Source: an uncultured Pseudomonas sp. (lineage in GTDB: Bacteria > Pseudomonadota > Gammaproteobacteria > Pseudomonadales > Pseudomonadaceae). From it: a stretch of 6,374 nucleotides of DNA. The stretch is from contig NZ_CAMPHN010000226.1 in assembly GCF_946885885.1 (NCBI RefSeq), forward strand, positions 1 through 6,374. The letters run 5' to 3'. The position numbers and the translations under genes were made by a program. The notes beneath the pieces are model-generated. The model saw only the letters and a list, made by a program, of their open reading frames with translations. It had not been told where the DNA came from and made no database searches. Shown piece by piece: positions 5,927 through 6,374 of the stretch. Position 1 is the first letter of the stretch. Every line of letters starts with the position of its first letter.

Positions 5927-5964
5927 AAATACAGCTACCGGAGTTCGTTTGTTGCGCCTGGCGA

Positions 5965-6374
5965 TCAGGCGCGGCGCAGGGCCTGGCTGCGTTCGGCGCC
6001 GCCCTCGGCGATTTGCAGAGCTTGTTTACCTCGCACTTGCCGCTGGTGCTCAAGGCTGCGTTCGCTGCCGTTCTCGGCCAGTTCTACCGCAGTGCCGGAG
6101 AGCTGTTCGCGGGTTTGTTGCGGCACACGTTCGCTGCCGTTTTCGGCCAGTTCTACCGCCGCGCCGGAGAGCTGTTCGCGAGTTTGTTGCGGCACACGTT
6201 CGCTGCCGTTTTCGGCCAGTTCTACCGCCGCGCCGGAGAGTTGTTCACGGGTTTGTTGCGGTACACGTTCGCTGCCGTTTTCGGCCAGTTCTACCGCCGC
6301 GCCGGAGAGCTGTTCGCGAGTTTGTTGCGGCACACGTTCGCTGCCGTTTTCGGCCAGTTCTACCGCCGCGCCGG
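5965..6374 (-). CDS. 3' end of a gene for a protein with 23-residue tandem repeats (function unknown)
   Basis: Only the C-terminal 135 residues are visible; the frame is open to the right edge, so the true start lies outside. A start placed at 6333 would be only an internal GTG valine codon that recurs in the repeats. The protein is a string of 23-residue units: VPQQTREQ (positions 1-8), LSGAAV (9-14), ELAENGSER (15-23). Four units at 6058-6333 are near-identical, and a fifth is cut by the window edge. A diverged last unit (5989-6057: SLEHQRQ, ALQIAEGGAER) and a 7-residue tail SQALRRA follow. Every unit keeps an A-E-x-G-[SA]-E-R core. The composition is polar, with no cysteine, no aromatic residue and no membrane segment in the visible part; mostly helical repeats with a Gly break are plausible. 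I do not recognise the family. The terminator at 5891-5926 fits this as the last gene of its transcript. Confidence 0.75.
   Translation of the reverse strand, partial: GAAVELAENGSERVPQQTREQLSGAAVELAENGSERVPQQTREQLSGAAVELAENGSERVPQQTREQLSGAAVELAENGSERVPQQTREQLSGTAVELAENGSERSLEHQRQVRGKQALQIAEGGAERSQALRRA
5989..6374 (-). repeat. Tandem 69-bp in-frame repeat array
   Basis: Units read leftward: 6374-6334 (partial), 6333-6265, 6264-6196, 6195-6127, 6126-6058 and a diverged one at 6057-5989. Units 6265-6333 and 6127-6195 are identical at every base; 6196-6264 differs from them at four positions, all synonymous on the minus strand. The period is a multiple of three and there are no spacers, so this is a coding minisatellite, not a CRISPR array. 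Confidence 0.9.

Larger units (their letters stand above)
5486..5964. other. Gene-free region with REP palindromes and a terminator
   Basis: These 479 bp hold no convincing coding sequence. From left to right they contain overlapping hairpins (5497-5531), a solitary REP palindrome (5578-5594), a REPIN-like inverted REP pair (5618-5677), a TAGGGAG hairpin abutting a degenerate second REP pair (5750-5824), and a leftward intrinsic terminator (5891-5926). The short open frames here (5540-5752 plus, 5710-5907 minus) run through the palindromes and resemble no protein family I know. Confidence 0.7.

Noticed and set aside
5954..5972. Hairpin GCGCCTG-GCGAT-CAGGCGC overlapping the stop codon of the repeat protein
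   Set aside because: A perfect 7-bp stem, but no U-tract follows in either direction and a much better terminator lies at 5891-5926; not called as a separate element.
5989..6374. CRISPR array
   Set aside because: Repeats are 69 bp, directly adjacent with no spacers, and stay in one reading frame; this is a coding tandem repeat.

Overview
The window looks like chromosomal DNA from a Pseudomonas-type gammaproteobacterium. The evidence is high GC with C/G-rich third positions, protein families common in that genus, and intergenic REP palindromes (GGCGGGT...ACCCGCC with a flanking GTAG/CTAC) of a style I recall from the stutzeri/mendocina side of Pseudomonas. The genus is an inference from style and recall, not from a marker gene.

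Layout. Three genes lie on the minus strand in the left half. In transcription order they are an exported YHS-domain protein (2989-3492), a glutathione S-transferase (2150-2779), and a large redox protein (24-2081) that fuses a PNPOx-like split-barrel region, a ferredoxin-reductase-type FAD/NAD module and a C-terminal plant-type [2Fe-2S] ferredoxin. GST and the redox fusion are 68 bp apart and probably co-transcribed. The YHS gene is separated from GST by about 210 bp holding a long hairpin and a possible regulatory site, so it is probably its own unit. Divergent from the YHS gene, on the plus strand, are two paralogous LysR-type regulators (3667-4581 and 4586-5485). They are about 50% identical by hand count, separated by 4 bp, and so almost certainly translationally coupled. 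The 174-bp divergent region carries a CGTCGAA-N10-TTCGACG dyad, a plausible operator.

The stretch 5486-5964 has no convincing gene. It holds overlapping hairpins after the second regulator, a solitary REP palindrome, a 60-bp inverted REP pair (REPIN-like), a second degenerate REP pair of almost the same length but different sequence, and a strong intrinsic terminator pointing left. That terminator serves the last feature: the 3' end of a minus-strand gene entering from beyond the right edge. It encodes 23-residue (69-bp) tandem repeats of unknown function.

Working model (inference): the regulators control the divergent YHS gene and perhaps the GST/redox-fusion pair, as a small stress or electrophile/xenobiotic redox module. 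Nothing in the sequence identifies the substrate or inducer. The most unusual items are the triple-domain redox fusion, the coupled LysR paralogue pair, and the repeat protein, whose repeat differences are almost all synonymous on the minus strand.
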